Source: Amorphoplanes digitatis
Lineage (GTDB): Bacteria > Actinomycetota > Actinomycetes > Mycobacteriales > Micromonosporaceae
Length of the DNA: 64,000 bases
Assembly (NCBI RefSeq): GCF_014205335.1
Contig: NZ_JACHNH010000001.1
Location: forward strand, 8,888,001-8,952,000
Direction: 5' to 3'
A program made the translations under genes and the position numbers. Shown in pieces: positions 1 to 8,051 of the stretch; the first letter of the stretch is position 1, and each line of letters opens with the position of its first letter. A model generated the notes under the pieces. It was given only the letters and a program-made list of their open reading frames with translations, searched no databases and was not told the DNA's origin.

Positions 1-3000
1 GAACCGGACGCGGTCCTTCACCCCTTGCAGGAACTCGGAAACGTCGAGGACCTCGAACTCCGACTCGACGGCGAAGGTGCGCGCCAGGGAGTCGGCCGTC
101 TTGACCCGATGCTCTTCGCGCACCACTTCCATAGCCGGCTGACCGCCGCCGGCGTTCAACTCCGCGACGACCTGGTGAAGCTGAGCGGAGATGCGCTCCG
201 CCACGGGCTCCACCGCGTGAACGGCCGCCTCGATGGCCTGGCGATCCTCGGGGGGAATTGCCGGGCCGGTGCCGGTCGGGGCCAGGGACGCGCGGCTCCA
301 CAGGCCCGGCTGGTGGTAGGGCAGGGGTGCCGGTTCGCCCCGGCCGTTGACGACGACCGCGTCCATCGACACGACGTTGCCGTCGTTGGTTCGGCCGGTG
401 TGGGTGTAGAGGGGGGTGTCCTGTGACAGGCGGCCGGTCTGGGGATCCAGGAACAGGATCGTGCCGCCCTGGTTGACCGCCGCCCAGGCGTGTGCCGTTC
501 CGCCTTCGGAGTCCGTGACGATGACGGCGAACGCGCCGTGGCCCGAGTTGTACAGGTGGTTGTGCAGGTTGGTCATCGCCTTGTCGACCGCCTGCTTGGC
601 CTGCGGATGGTTCAGGCCACCGACGTACGGGCACAGCCCCTGGAACTCGGCGCCCATCGTGTCTTCGATCCGCGTGAGCCCGTCGACCTCCGCGCCCAGC
701 GGCCTGGTCGGGTCGCCCTGTGCGTACGAGTCGAAGGTTCGTGGCGCCGAAACGCGGGGGCGGCCATGCAGGTATGTGTCGAACAGCGCGAGCACGCCGT
801 CGACGCAGTTGATCCCGCGGGTGGGGTCCGCCTGCGGTCCGCCGTCGTTCGCCAGTCCGAACCACTCGCCGATCCGCGGATCGGCCAGTCGCGACACCCT
901 GCCGTTTGCGTCTCGCGGCATGGCGTTTTCCAGGTCACGCTGGTGTACGGCCAGCGGCGCACGCAGGCCGCCCCGCCGGCCGTACGGCCGGCCGTGCTCG
1001 ACCGGCGGCGGGATGTCGGTGCCGGACAGCGCCGACCGGTCGCCGGTTTCCACCGCGCCGACCGCCATGGTGCCGACGTCGTCGTTGATCCGGAACCAGT
1101 CGGCGGGCTCGATCTCGACCCGGGCGGGCGCGAGGTCCCCGGCGAGCACCGACTCGGCCCGGGTCTCCAGTGACGCGGCGTCCTCGCTGGTGAGTCGTGC
1201 CTCGGCGCGCAGATGATCGCCCCGGAGGGTGGCGCCGGCGGCCAGGGCGGTGTCCGCCTGCCGGCCGAGTTCGAGCACCCTGGCGCGCCGGTCGTCGGCG
1301 ATCCGCATCAGGTAGTCGGCGTAGTCGGCGCGCCGGTTCTCCTCGTGGGTCGTCCTGGCGTGCTCCAGGTACCCGCGGTACGAGCGGCGTTCCCGGGCGT
1401 CGAGCCCGGCCCGCCGCAGCCGCTCCGCCCGCACCGAGGGCCCGGATCCGAAGGCCTGGTCGAACGCGGTCTCGGATGCGGCGGCCTCCCGCGCGATCCC
1501 CGAGGACACCGAGGACCCGTCACGGGGCGCGAGCGCCTCGGCGATGCGGTCGACCGGGGCCGGCCTGGGCTCGAGGGCCTCCGCGATCCGGTCGACCGGC
1601 TGCCGCGGCGACGGAATCGGGCGGGGCCGGGGAGCCGGCTCCGGCCTCGGCGGGATCGGGTCGGGGCGGGGCGCGGGCTCGGGCCGCGGGTTCGGCTCGG
1701 GTGGCGTCGGCTCGGGCGGCGGGTGTGGCTCGGGACGCTCGGCGTGGGTCCGCCGGTCGGTCGGCGAAGAGTCCGATAGCCGCTCCGGGCCGACGTCCGG
1801 CCCGTCCCGGTACGCCGCCGAGTAGTAGATCGGCGTCGGCCGCGGCGGCGGAGGCGGCAGCGTCGTCTGCCGTGGCCGCCAGGTCCCGTCCGGGCGGTCC
1901 AGGAACGGCATCGGGATGCCCTGGCCGCTCACGACCAGCGCGTCCATGGCCACCACGTTGCCGGGATCCGGCCATCCGCGGTGGCCGTACAGCGGCTGCG
2001 ACTCGGTCACCAGGCCCGACTGCGGGTCGACGAACAGGATCTCGCCGTTCTGGTTCACCGCCGCCCAGGAGTGCGCCGAACCGCCCTCCCACGCGTTCAC
2101 CAGGAACGCGAACGAACCGTGGCCGCCGGCCAGCAGCTGGGCCGACACGTCCGCCAGCGCCCGGTCGACCCGCCGCCGCGCCTCGGCGGGTTCCTCGCCG
2201 GCGACCATCGGGCACAGCGACTGGAGCCGTCCGCCGGTCGCGTGTTCGACCCGCTCCAGCCCGATCTCCTCGCCGTACATCGGCCTTTGCGGGTCTCCCT
2301 CGCTGTAGGCGTCGAAGGTCCGCGGCGCGGAGACCCGTGGCCGCCCGTGCATGTAGGTGTCGAAGAACGACAGCACGCAATCCTGACAATTGATGCCGCG
2401 CGTCGGATCGGCCTGCGCCCCGCCGTCGTTCACCAGCCGGAAGTACGGTGCCCGCGGATCCGCGAGCCGCACCGGACCACCGTTTCGGTCCCGTGGCATG
2501 GCGTCTTCGAGCTCGGCCTGGTGCCGGGCGAGGGGCGGGCGCAGGCCGGCCCAGGACCCGTACCGTCTGGTCCGGTCGATGGACGGCGGATGGTCGCTGT
2601 CGGTGAGCATCGACCGGTCGCCGGCCGACAGGCCGCCCAGCGCGAGGTGCCCGCGATCCTCGTTGGCGCGGTGCCACTCGTGCGGTGCGATCTCGACCGA
2701 CGAACCGGGCGGCGGCACCCAGTTCGGGTCCCTCAGGGCCGCGGCCTGCGCGTCAGCCCGTTCGGCATCCGCGATCGCCAGGTCGACACCGGCCCTGAAG
2801 TAGGCCGCCATGCCCGGGTCGAGCTTCAGGAACCGTGCGACCCGGGCGGATCGCCGCGCCCTTCGAGCCCGTTGCCGCGCACTCTCCGCTTTCCCCTCGA
2901 AGTACTCCAGGGCATCGGTTCGCCGCGCCCGCGCGTGGGCCAGGCGTAGTTCCCGCGCATGCCGGATATAACCGTCCACCTCGGGCGAAACCCCCGCGGC

Positions 3001-5451
3001 CTCCGGCGCGGACACCCTTCCACCGGGCGGCCCGGCGAGGAGAACCGCCGGGTCAACCCCCGATGACGGTACGTCCGCAGCACCGTCCCGAGGCCCGCCG
3101 TCCCCACCGGGCGCCCCACCGTGTGGCGGTCGCGGGGGAGCGGCACCACCGGGTTCGGCCCGCACCGGAACCATGCCGGCGCCAAGCCCGCCGACCGCGG
3201 GCACCCCGGTATCGAAGAGGCTGGCAGGAGGCACCCCGCCGCGCACGAACCCGGCCGACGTTCCGGCCCCGCCCGGACCCGGCGCGGCGAGACTCTCGGC
3301 CGGCGGCGTGGTTCGGGCTGCGTCGGTATCCGACGGGGTAAGGCCCGTTCCGGACCCGCCCGGAGTGACAGCGGGCCTGGTCCCGAGGTCAGTGGGGTTC
3401 GGCCTGGTTCCAAAGTCAGTGGGGTTTGGCCTGGTCCCGGGACTAGTGGGGTCTGGCCTGGTCCCAGGGCTAGTCAGGTCTGGCCTGGTCCCGGGGGTAG
3501 CGAGATCCGGCCGAGTCTCGGGAGTAGCGAGATTCGGCCCAGCCGCCGGGGCGATGGGGTTCGGCCCGGTCCCGGGAGCAGCCGGGTTCGGCCCAGCCCT
3601 GGGAGGAGTGTGGGTCGGCCCGGTCGTGGGAGGAGTGTGGGTAGACCCGGTCGTGGGAGGTGTGTGGGTCGGCCCGGTTGCTGGGGCGACGAGGCTTGGC
3701 CCGGCGCCGGGAGGAGCGGGCGTCGGCCCGGTCCCGGGCGATGTGTGGTCGGTCCCGAACGGCGACCAAGGACTGAGCGCCGCTCCCGAATTTCCGAGAC
3801 CGAACAGCCCAGATCCCGCAGGCCCGGCGACGGCGGGTCCGGCCGGAGCGGATCCGGCGACGGTCGGCCCGGGCGGCAAGGATCCGGCGGCGGAGGGCTC
3901 GGCAGGCACCGTCCCGGCGACGGCGGGCCCAGGCGGCAGAGATCCGACGGTGGTTGGCTCGGCGGACACCGTTCCGGCAATGGTCGGTCCGGACGGCGAA
4001 GGTCCGGCGGCAGCGGTGGGGTCGGCGGACACCGTTCCAGCGACGGTCGGTCCGGACGGCGAAGATCCGGCGGCAGTGGAGGGGTCGGCACGCACCGTTT
4101 CAGCGACCGAGAGGACAGAGGTCGTCGGGCCATCGGCGGACGTCGAGGTCCCGGCGGACCCCGAGGTCCCGGCCGACCCCGAGGAGAGCCCGGCGCCGGA
4201 GTCCTGCGCCGACCCCGACAGGCCGGACCCGTCAGCGCCCACCGCCGAGAAGCCGGCCCCGGCGAGGTTCCCGCCCGCCGGCCCACCCGAAGAGTCCGGC
4301 AGCGCACGCGACGCGGGATCTGAAGAAATTGACGACGCCCCGGACCCAGGAACCGCAGCATCTGCCGAAACGGGCACCGCCCCGGCGCCGGACTCCACCG
4401 GCCCAGCCTCAGGCCCGGCGAGTCCAGCCGGCACAGTGGACGAACCGGGCACCTTCAGATCGCCGACCCGATCGGCCAGCCCGCCGGTGAAGCTCGTCGA
4501 TGCCCCGCCCAGTACCGCCCCGCCGGCCCCCGAGCTGGCCGACTTCGCCACGCTCTCGAGATCCGGCAGATCACCACTGACCGCGGCCCCACCGAACTCC
4601 CCCAGCACCTCGGCGCCGACACCCCGGGCCACCCCGCCATGGTGCTGCCCACGCCCGATCCCGGCCCCGCCGGCCGCGGCTCCCCCGGCGAATCCGCCGG
4701 CCGCGGACATGCCCAGATCGCGGGCGTCGATCCCGTCGGCACGCCCGGTCGAGTTCTGATAGAGCTGGATTCCACCGCTGGTCGCGAACTCCTCCCGGGC
4801 CTCGTCAAGCCCTTCCCGCAGCCCCTCCCGGCCGAGCTTCGTCAGGCCGGCCCTGCTGGTGAGCTGCCGGGTCGCCCGCTCGCCCGCCTCCTTCAGCGTC
4901 TTCTTGATCGCCTTCTTGCTCATCTGCTCGATCAGGCGCTTGAAGATCTGCTGGATCGCGATCCGGGTGGCCGCGATGAGCCCGCCCGCCGCCGGCGACG
5001 CCGCGCCCAGCGTCAGGGCCACCGCGACGGCCATGCCGATCAGCTCGATCAGGAACAGTCCGATCTCGATCCAGGCCTCGAGCTTGGCCCCCTCGATGTC
5101 GCAGCCGCACTCCTCGACGAGTCTTCCCAGCTCGTCGGCGATCGCGAGCAGCGAGTTGAGCGGCGCGTCGTCGTCGCCGGCGACCCGCTGCCACGCGCCG
5201 CTGAACGCCTGCGCGCCGGTGCCGCCGTAGGCCGACAGCACCTGGGCGGCGGCGTCGTGCGCCTCGCCGCGGGGCTCCGCCAGCCGGCCGGCGATCGCGT
5301 ACCAGCGGTCGGCGACGTCCCAGGTGGCCTTCTCGTCGCCCTCCGGCCAGTCGAAGCCCACCACCCACTCGAGCGCCTCGTACGCCCACTGCGGCACGTC
5401 GAACGGGCAGTAGTCCAGCGGGTGCGGTATCGGGCTGGGCAGGACGGTCAC
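1..5451 (-). CDS. Giant polymorphic toxin: WXG100-like N-terminus and two glutamine-deamidase domains (C-terminus outside window)
   Basis: The frame is open from a GTG at 5451, which overlaps the TGA of the upstream gene (GTGA), to the window edge: 1817 codons with the 3' end missing. Residues 1 to about 170 resemble the WXG100-like domain of CpnT-type secreted proteins (PIPHPLDY, WVVGFDWPEGDE). Residues of roughly 250-800 are a Pro/Gly/Thr/Ser-rich linker with 9-residue repeats. Two copies of a papain-like glutamine deamidase (Tox-PL) domain follow. Copy A has Cys1022 (GINCQDC), His1127 (GSAHSW) and Asp1142 (FVDPQSG). Copy B has Cys1549 (GINCVDG), His1654 (GTAHAW) and Asp1669 (FLDPQTG). Such enzymes deamidate glutamines of target proteins. 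The last 80 residues (HRVKTADSLART, KDRVRF) look like the start of a RelA/SpoT-like fold. Type VII export and an antibacterial role are inferred; no secretion core genes are in the window. Confidence 0.8.
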   Translation of the reverse strand, partial: MTVLPSPIPHPLDYCPFDVPQWAYEALEWVVGFDWPEGDEKATWDVADRWYAIAGRLAEPRGEAHDAAAQVLSAYGGTGAQAFSGAWQRVAGDDDAPLNSLLAIADELGRLVEECGCDIEGAKLEAWIEIGLFLIELIGMAVAVALTLGAASPAAGGLIAATRIAIQQIFKRLIEQMSKKAIKKTLKEAGERATRQLTSRAGLTKLGREGLREGLDEAREEFATSGGIQLYQNSTGRADGIDARDLGMSAAGGFAGGAAAGGAGIGRGQHHGGVARGVGAEVLGEFGGAAVSGDLPDLESVAKSASSGAGGAVLGGASTSFTGGLADRVGDLKVPGSSTVPAGLAGPEAGPVESGAGAVPVSADAAVPGSGASSISSDPASRALPDSSGGPAGGNLAGAGFSAVGADGSGLSGSAQDSGAGLSSGSAGTSGSAGTSTSADGPTTSVLSVAETVRADPSTAAGSSPSGPTVAGTVSADPTAAAGPSPSGPTIAGTVSAEPTTVGSLPPGPAVAGTVPAEPSAAGSLPPGPTVAGSAPAGPAVAGPAGSGLFGLGNSGAALSPWSPFGTDHTSPGTGPTPAPPGAGPSLVAPATGPTHTPPTTGSTHTPPTTGPTHTPPRAGPNPAAPGTGPNPIAPAAGPNLATPETRPDLATPGTRPDLTSPGTRPDPTSPGTRPNPTDFGTRPNPTDLGTRPAVTPGGSGTGLTPSDTDAARTTPPAESLAAPGPGGAGTSAGFVRGGVPPASLFDTGVPAVGGLGAGMVPVRAEPGGAAPPRPPHGGAPGGDGGPRDGAADVPSSGVDPAVLLAGPPGGRVSAPEAAGVSPEVDGYIRHARELRLAHARARRTDALEYFEGKAESARQRARRARRSARVARFLKLDPGMAAYFRAGVDLAIADAERADAQAAALRDPNWVPPPGSSVEIAPHEWHRANEDRGHLALGGLSAGDRSMLTDSDHPPSIDRTRRYGSWAGLRPPLARHQAELEDAMPRDRNGGPVRLADPRAPYFRLVNDGGAQADPTRGINCQDCVLSFFDTYMHGRPRVSAPRTFDAYSEGDPQRPMYGEEIGLERVEHATGGRLQSLCPMVAGEEPAEARRRVDRALADVSAQLLAGGHGSFAFLVNAWEGGSAHSWAAVNQNGEILFVDPQSGLVTESQPLYGHRGWPDPGNVVAMDALVVSGQGIPMPFLDRPDGTWRPRQTTLPPPPPRPTPIYYSAAYRDGPDVGPERLSDSSPTDRRTHAERPEPHPPPEPTPPEPNPRPEPAPRPDPIPPRPEPAPRPRPIPSPRQPVDRIAEALEPRPAPVDRIAEALAPRDGSSVSSGIAREAAASETAFDQAFGSGPSVRAERLRRAGLDARERRSYRGYLEHARTTHEENRRADYADYLMRIADDRRARVLELGRQADTALAAGATLRGDHLRAEARLTSEDAASLETRAESVLAGDLAPARVEIEPADWFRINDDVGTMAVGAVETGDRSALSGTDIPPPVEHGRPYGRRGGLRAPLAVHQRDLENAMPRDANGRVSRLADPRIGEWFGLANDGGPQADPTRGINCVDGVLALFDTYLHGRPRVSAPRTFDSYAQGDPTRPLGAEVDGLTRIEDTMGAEFQGLCPYVGGLNHPQAKQAVDKAMTNLHNHLYNSGHGAFAVIVTDSEGGTAHAWAAVNQGGTILFLDPQTGRLSQDTPLYTHTGRTNDGNVVSMDAVVVNGRGEPAPLPYHQPGLWSRASLAPTGTGPAIPPEDRQAIEAAVHAVEPVAERISAQLHQVVAELNAGGGQPAMEVVREEHRVKTADSLARTFAVESEFEVLDVSEFLQGVKDRVRF
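3374..3700 (-). repeat. 27-nt tandem repeats encoding the toxin linker
   Basis: On the plus strand the word GGCCTGG recurs at 3374, 3401 and 3428, exactly 27 nt apart. Degenerate units continue to about 3700. In the toxin frame they encode 9-residue units of two kinds, GTRPNPTD-like and TGPTHTPPT-like. The period keeps the reading frame. The segment probably acts as a flexible spacer between the export domain and the toxin domains. Confidence 0.75.
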
Positions 5452-5783
5452 GAGCGTTTCCTGTACGCCCGTTCCACCCGTACGGATGCATGGTGATCCG
5501 TTTGCGTGGCCTCGCGGACGGCCTCGGCCACCGCGTCGCCAAGGCCTTCGACGTAGCCGCCGAGCTTCTCCCAGGCCTCGAGCACCTGCTGCTCGATCGG
5601 GCGGTAGTTGTTCTCGAAGGCCTGGCCGATGTCGTCGGTGCCCCACGGGCGGGCGGCGCTGAGCGCGGCGAGTTCGGCGCCGGGCCCGGTCCGCTGCCGG
5701 GTGAGGTGCTTGCCGGCCGCGGCCAGGTCGCGCCCGCCGCCCGCCGCACGGTCGGGGTCGAGCCAGAGGTCCGGGTCAGGCAT
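5448..5783 (-). CDS. WXG100-like small protein upstream of the toxin
   Basis: This 111-aa protein is alpha-helical in character. It has a central KHLTRQRTG segment, a PWGTDDIG motif and a helical tail (WEKLGGYVEGLGDAVAEAV). The arrangement resembles ESX/WXG100-type proteins placed next to type VII substrates, which often pair with or help export the large partner. It overlaps the YbaB-like gene by 8 nt at its start and the toxin GTG by 4 nt at its end, so the three genes form one coupled operon. No obvious signal peptide is seen. The WXG motif itself is not clear, so membership of the family is inferred from size, helicity and position. Confidence 0.65.
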   Translation of the reverse strand: MPDPDLWLDPDRAAGGGRDLAAAGKHLTRQRTGPGAELAALSAARPWGTDDIGQAFENNYRPIEQQVLEAWEKLGGYVEGLGDAVAEAVREATQTDHHASVRVERAYRKRS

Positions 5784-6198
5784 CGCCGTCCGCCTCGCGC
5801 ATGATCGCGTCCTGGCGGCGGAGCAGCGATCCGAAGTCGTTGTCCCGGACGTACCGCATGGGGCCCGAATCCGCCGGCAGGCAGCCGGCGACCAGCTCCT
5901 CGACCTGCGCGGACGTCTTCGCGGCCGCGCGCTCGACCGTCGCGACGATCTTGCGGGCGAGCCCGTCGGCGTCCATGTCGCGGTAGACGCGCGGGTCCAG
6001 GCGCAGGTCCAGGAGCTCGCCGCGGGGGCCGACGGTCGCGCGGATCAGGCCGTCGTCGGACTCGGCGCTGACCCGCAGCTCGGCGAGTTGGCGCTGCATG
6101 TCGTCCATTCCGGACCGCAGCCGGTGGTACTGGCCGTACACGTCGTCGAGGCGCGCTCGCAGCGCGTGGTTGGCATCGCGGTCCGCCATGTCCGCCAT
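5776..6198 (-). CDS. YbaB/EbfC-like protein of the type VII toxin operon
   Basis: The 140-aa protein has the core layout of the YbaB/EbfC family: an N-terminal helix (RARLDDVYGQYHRLRSGM), a beta segment (SDDGLIRATVGPRGELLDL), the LDPRVYRD segment and a second helix. Free-standing YbaB proteins bind DNA as dimers. Copies next to WXG100-like and large toxin genes are common in actinobacteria and may instead act in the secretion system. The C-terminal extension of about 40 residues (MRYVRDNDFGSLLRRQ) is not part of the core. It is the first gene of the minus-strand toxin operon. ATG at 6198 was taken as start; an in-frame ATG three codons later is also possible. Confidence 0.7.
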   Translation of the reverse strand: MADMADRDANHALRARLDDVYGQYHRLRSGMDDMQRQLAELRVSAESDDGLIRATVGPRGELLDLRLDPRVYRDMDADGLARKIVATVERAAAKTSAQVEELVAGCLPADSGPMRYVRDNDFGSLLRRQDAIMREADGDA

Positions 6199-6312
6199 GG
6201 TCGTCCTTCCCTGGCAACCTACCCATCGATCGTGGTGACACTACCGGGCGGCGCCACGCGGCGTGGTCCGGTAGTTTCAGCGCGCAACCAGATCGCGTTG
6301 ACAGGGGGTCTG

Positions 6313-7545
6313 ATGATCACGCTGGAGGACGCCGAGGAGATCGCAGCCGACTGGGCGCGGGGCGAATCCGAGCGCCGGGGGTACGAGTGCACGCCCGTCG
6401 TCTCCGAGTTCGACCTCGGGTTCGTGGTGTGGACGAGGCAGCCGTCGACGGTGCTGCCTATACCGGGCGACGGTGCCCGGACGGTCATCGACCGCGCGAC
6501 CGGCGCGCTGTCCACGTACCCGGGTGTGCCGGCGAATGTGATCGCCGAGCTGTACCGGACGCACCGGGCCGCGGTGGCCGCGCGGCGCCGGACGGTCGAT
6601 CCCGAGGTCGAGTTGCGGCGCAACGCGCGGCGCCGGCCGGCGCCGACCACGGCCGCGCATCTGACCGCCGACGGGCACCTCTTCATCGCCCGGGGCGCCA
6701 AGGGCGATCAGGAGATCGACCATCATCCGCTGGTCGCGGCCCGGCTGGCCGCTCTCGACCCGGCCGAAACGGTACGCGGCACCGAGCGCCACGCCGAGCT
6801 GATCGTGCTCTCGGACGCGCTGTACGAGGCGGATCGCCGGCGCGCCGAGCCGATGACGCTGGACGAGGCGCGCACCTGGCTGCGTACGGGCGAATTCGAG
6901 GCCTTCCTCGTCCGTGACCAGGGTGATCCCCTGGGCGGGACGGCGGCGCGGCCGTGCGAATCGTGCATCACGATCCTTGTCGACTTCGCGCTGCTGCCGT
7001 GGTCGCAGCTCGCGTTCGTGGAGCCGTTCCGGCCGTACTCGGAGAACATCGCGCAGCCGGGCCGCTTCCCCGATCACGTGGCCGGCGCGCTCGCGGACGC
7101 CGGCTGGCGGCCGATGCAGCAGGTGGTCGCCGAGGTGCTTGCCGACGGCCTGATCGACGACGTCGTGAGCGTCCCCGGCCGGCGTTTCCGGCACCGCGCG
7201 TTCCCGGCGGCGCGGGAGGCGATCATGGCGTTCCCGGGGATCTTCTGCGGGCTGCGGGGTCCGGGCGTGCGCCGGTGGGTCCGCTGGCTGAACCTGGAGC
7301 CGGCCGCGGCGGCGCACTCGGCGGACGTGCTGGGCGAGTTCGCCGAGGTGATCGGCGCCTCGCTGTTCCCTCTCGGTGTCGAGGCCAAGGGCGACGCGAT
7401 CGTGGCTATCGACGAGCGCGGCCGGGTCTTCGCGCTGGACCAGGGCGGCGAGTGGTTCCTCGGCGAGACCCTGGACCAGGCGGTGCTGAGCCTGCTGACC
7501 GGCGACGGGCCGGCGGAGCGGGTCCGGGACGACGGCACCTGGTAG
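6313..7545 (+). CDS. YwqJ-like deaminase / SUKH-3 immunity-type protein
   Basis: Translation probably starts at ATG 6313, preceded by an AGGGGG ribosome site at 6303-6308; product 410 aa. The N-terminal 90 residues resemble immunity proteins of the YrhB type (FDLGFVVW, IDRATGALSTYPG). The central part carries the hallmark residues of YwqJ-related deaminases, His160-Ala-Glu162 and Pro214-Cys-Glu-Ser-Cys218, which in active members bind zinc. The C-terminal part is SUKH-3-like (FPGIFCGLRGPG, LFPLGVEAKGDAIVAIDE, GEWFLG). SUKH proteins neutralise polymorphic toxins. The gene is divergent from the toxin operon with 114 nt between starts, which fits a role in immunity, but the partner toxin is not proven. 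Two strong terminators follow the stop codon. Confidence 0.75.
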   Translation: MITLEDAEEIAADWARGESERRGYECTPVVSEFDLGFVVWTRQPSTVLPIPGDGARTVIDRATGALSTYPGVPANVIAELYRTHRAAVAARRRTVDPEVELRRNARRRPAPTTAAHLTADGHLFIARGAKGDQEIDHHPLVAARLAALDPAETVRGTERHAELIVLSDALYEADRRRAEPMTLDEARTWLRTGEFEAFLVRDQGDPLGGTAARPCESCITILVDFALLPWSQLAFVEPFRPYSENIAQPGRFPDHVAGALADAGWRPMQQVVAEVLADGLIDDVVSVPGRRFRHRAFPAAREAIMAFPGIFCGLRGPGVRRWVRWLNLEPAAAAHSADVLGEFAEVIGASLFPLGVEAKGDAIVAIDERGRVFALDQGGEWFLGETLDQAVLSLLTGDGPAERVRDDGTW

Positions 7546-7551
7546 CACGCT

Positions 7552-7586
7552 GACCCACCCGGGACGCTGTGGTCCCGGGGTGGGTC
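7552..7586 (+). terminator. Intrinsic terminator of the SUKH-3 gene
   Basis: The stem GACCCACCCGGGAC (7552-7565) pairs with GTCCCGGGGTGGGTC (7572-7586) across the loop GCTGTG, with one bulged base. It begins 6 nt after the TAG stop. There is no U-tract, which is usual for high-GC actinobacteria. Confidence 0.7.
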
Positions 7587-7604
7587 GCGGTGCGCTCAGG
7601 CCCT

Positions 7605-7642
7605 CTGTTTCGGACCGGGGGCCGGCCCCCGCTCCGAAACAG
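7605..7642. terminator. Bidirectional terminator between convergent genes
   Basis: CTGTTTCGGA (7605-7614) and TCCGAAACAG (7633-7642) form a perfect 10-bp stem. It encloses an inner self-complementary block, CGGGGGCC/GGCCCCCG. It sits between the plus-strand SUKH-3 gene and the minus-strand zinc-ribbon gene that ends at 7646. Confidence 0.75.
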
Positions 7643-7645
7643 GAC

Positions 7646-8050
7646 CTAGTCGAACAGTTCGTTCAGGAAGCTCTTCTTCCGGCGGTAGTGGCCGTGGTGG
7701 CCGTGCTGACGGTAGTGGCCGTGATAGCCGTGCGTCTGGTGCGCGCCGTACGGCGCGGCGGCCGGGTAGACCGGCTGGCCGTAACCGGGCGGCGGCGGGG
7801 CCGCGTAGCCACCGCCGTGCGCGGGCGGCGGGGGCGGGGCGGCATAGCCGCCGGGCTGCGGGGCCTGAGCCGGGCGCGGTGCCGCGGGCGGCGCCTGCCG
7901 GCTGTTCCAGTTGGCCTCGGCCTCGAAGAGCTTCTCCAGCTCACCGCGGTCGAGGAAGATCCCGCGGCACTCGGTGCACTGGTCGACCGTGACGCCGCTG
8001 CGCTCGTAAACCCGCATCTCGCCGTGACACTTCGGACAGGTCATCTGCAT
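7646..8050 (-). CDS. zf-TFIIB zinc-ribbon protein with Pro/Gly/Tyr/His-rich tail
   Basis: The 134-aa product starts MQMTCPKCHGEM and has two zinc-binding pairs, CPKC and CTEC, followed by RGIFLDRGELEKL. This is the signature of the zf-TFIIB (PF13453) family. The second half is low complexity: proline/glycine/alanine repeats and then a histidine- and tyrosine-rich segment (GYHGHYRQHGHHGHYRRKK). ATG 8050 lies 1 nt after the stop of the upstream glycosyltransferase (TGACATG), so translation is probably coupled; ATG 8044 is an alternative. The function is unknown. The zinc ribbon suggests binding to nucleic acid or protein, and the His-rich tail may bind metal. Confidence 0.8.
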   Translation of the reverse strand: MQMTCPKCHGEMRVYERSGVTVDQCTECRGIFLDRGELEKLFEAEANWNSRQAPPAAPRPAQAPQPGGYAAPPPPPAHGGGYAAPPPPGYGQPVYPAAAPYGAHQTHGYHGHYRQHGHHGHYRRKKSFLNELFD

Positions 8051-8051
8051 G

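Noticed and set aside
1197..2949. Long plus-strand and alternate-frame ORFs opposite the toxin gene
   Set aside because: They are Arg/Pro/Gly-rich shadows caused by high GC; the minus-strand frame alone has domains and catalytic residues.
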